This document shows, piece by piece, positions 4,477 through 5,793 of a stretch of 5,793 bases of DNA. This DNA is from an uncultured Chthoniobacterales bacterium (GTDB lineage Bacteria; Verrucomicrobiota; Verrucomicrobiia; Chthoniobacterales; CAKUMP01), in the NCBI GenBank assembly GCA_934667795.1, contig CAKUMP010000157.1:1-5793 (forward strand), written 5' to 3'. The position numbers were made by a program, and so were the translations under genes. Position 1 is the first letter of the stretch, and each line of letters opens with the position of its first letter. A model generated the notes under the pieces. That model was not told where the DNA came from. It saw only the letters and a program-made list of their open reading frames with translations, and made no database searches.

Positions 4477-5793
4477 CTATTCCACCGTCACGCTTTTGGC
4501 CAGGTTTCTGGGTTTATCCACATCTCGTCCCAGGCGGACGGCGGTGTAGTAGGCTAGCAGTTGCAAGGGGATGGTGGTCAGGATGGAGGATAAGATGGGC
4601 AAACATTCGGGGATTGTGATCACTTCATCTGCAACTTTATAAATTTCCTGATTTCCTTCTGTTGCGATTGCGATCACCGGGCCCTTACGTGCTTTGATTT
4701 CTTCAATCGTGCTCATGTTTTTCCCCAGCACGGCGTCGTCAGGTGCGATCACGACGGAAGGTAATTTTTCTGAAATCAGCGCGATCACTCCATGTTTCAA
4801 CTCACTGCTGGGATGTCCTTCTGCATGCAGATAGGTGATCTCTTTCATTTTCAATGCCCCTTCCAAAGCAACCGGAAAATGGCTGAGACGTCCTAAAAAT
4901 AAAACTCCGGACGCATCAACCAGTCGCCCGGCAATCCGATCGATCGCGGATGCATTTTTTAAAATCTGCTCCACCTTGTCCGGCAATTGTTCCAGCGTGT
5001 CCAGCAAGTTTTTCCCATCTGAATTCGACAAATACCGCATCCGCCCAAACAGCACCCCCAACAACGCCATCACCAGAACCTGCGATGTGAAACTTATGTA
5101 CGCCGCCACGCCCATAACAGGTCCGGCGTGCATATAAATTCCCCCATCACTTTCCCGTGCGATCGTGCTTGCCACATTGTTACAAATCCCCAACGTTTTC
5201 AGCCCCTTTCTACGACTCTCTCTCAGGGCAGCCAAAGTATCTGCTGTTTCTCCACTCTGACTGATCGCAAAAACCAGCGTCTGGTTATCCGTCGGGACAT
5301 TTCGATACCGGAACTCACTTGCATATTCCACTTCCACCGGAATATGCGCCAGACTTTCGATCAAACACTCCCCCACTCGTGCCGCATGCAAAGCCGAGCC
5401 ACAGCCGGTCAGAATAATACGATTCACCTGACGCAACTCCGTGGGGCTCATATTCAGTCCGCCTAACTGCACGGTTGCTTCATTGCGTGCCAGTCTTCCT
5501 CGCAAAGCATTTCGAAGCGCATCCGGCTGTTCAAAAATTTCCTTTAGCATATAGTGAGGGTACGCCCCCAGACTCACATCCTCTTCGGTATATTCCACAC
5601 GACTGACCGCCCGTTCCACCTCCTGTCCGGCGCCGGCGCTGACCTCGCACGTCTCCGCATCCACCAATACAATATCGTAGTCATCCAGATAAATGGCATC
5701 CCGCGTATAGGCCACGATTGCCCCCACATCGCTTGCCAGGAAATTTTCATGTCGTCCGATCCCGACCACCAGCGGGCTTCCGCGCCGTGCACC
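4477..5793 (-). CDS. glmS: glutamine--fructose-6-phosphate aminotransferase (isomerizing), 5' part outside window
   Basis: GlmS makes glucosamine-6-phosphate from fructose-6-phosphate and glutamine in the cytoplasm, the first committed step to UDP-GlcNAc for peptidoglycan. The visible 438 codons are the end of the N-terminal glutaminase domain (GARRGSPLVVGIGRHENF, then LASDVGAIVAYTRDAIYLDD) and both sugar-isomerase (SIS) domains. SIS1 holds ILTGCGSALHAARVGECLIE, EVEYASEFRYRN and FAISQSGETADTLAALRE. SIS2 holds FLGRLSHFPVALEGALKMKE and HAEGHPSSELKHGVIALI with the sugar-binding Glu and His, and the protein ends DVDKPRNLAKSVTVE, the conserved tail with the catalytic Lys. About 170-180 N-terminal residues, including the catalytic Cys, are outside the window. 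The frame is open to the edge, so no start is assigned. No lesion is visible and the gene looks functional. The TAG stop is at 4477-4479. Confidence 0.97.
   Translation of the reverse strand, partial: GARRGSPLVVGIGRHENFLASDVGAIVAYTRDAIYLDDYDIVLVDAETCEVSAGAGQEVERAVSRVEYTEEDVSLGAYPHYMLKEIFEQPDALRNALRGRLARNEATVQLGGLNMSPTELRQVNRIILTGCGSALHAARVGECLIESLAHIPVEVEYASEFRYRNVPTDNQTLVFAISQSGETADTLAALRESRRKGLKTLGICNNVASTIARESDGGIYMHAGPVMGVAAYISFTSQVLVMALLGVLFGRMRYLSNSDGKNLLDTLEQLPDKVEQILKNASAIDRIAGRLVDASGVLFLGRLSHFPVALEGALKMKEITYLHAEGHPSSELKHGVIALISEKLPSVVIAPDDAVLGKNMSTIEEIKARKGPVIAIATEGNQEIYKVADEVITIPECLPILSSILTTIPLQLLAYYTAVRLGRDVDKPRNLAKSVTVE

Noticed and set aside
1..5793. tRNA, rRNA, riboswitch or a complete Tn7-like or phage module
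   Set aside because: None of the expected sequences or genes were seen on either strand; the glmS leader, where a ribozyme could sit, is outside the window.

Overview
The window looks like an accessory region of a bacterial chromosome beside the housekeeping gene glmS. It holds a small, apparently dead integron surrounded by fragments of several transposable elements. The organism cannot be fixed from the sequence. The glmS gene, a chromosomal-type integron integrase, a DNRLRE-like secreted-protein fragment and a palindrome with GCGGCA/TGCCGC arms together remind me of Verrucomicrobiota or a related group, but that is an impression, not a demonstration.

Layout, left to right. Bases 1-76 are a scrap of an IS1634-type transposase. 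It runs directly into a 5'-truncated IS91-family (HUH, two-tyrosine) transposase reading rightwards, followed by about 270 bases of non-coding IS tail. From 1294 to 2820 lies a two-cassette array read on the minus strand. Cassette 1 (1901-2819) carries a DUF2971-type protein and ends in a clear attC-like site. Cassette 2 (1300-1900) carries a small exported protein of unknown function and ends in a second attC-like palindrome. The interval 2805-2936 is the expected attI region and contains a good leftward promoter (TTGATA, 18 bases, TATGAT) suited to drive the cassettes. The divergent gene at 2937-3789 is an integron integrase (intI) with two lesions: a frameshift in a G run at 3410-3414 and loss of the C-terminus, including the catalytic tyrosine.

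A near-perfect double-hairpin palindrome (3786-3845) caps the broken intI. To its right, on the minus strand, is a DNRLRE-like fragment (3842-4096) fused in frame to an IS630-type transposase fragment (4097-4387) with an internal stop. The window ends with the C-terminal three quarters of glmS on the minus strand, running off the right edge.

Functionally, only glmS (amino-sugar synthesis), the two cassette genes and possibly nothing else look intact. If the Pc-like promoter works, the two cassettes would be co-transcribed leftwards from attI. With intI broken, the array should be frozen unless an integrase acts in trans. The IS91-like tail ends against the core of the second attC, so the rest of the array may have been replaced by that element.
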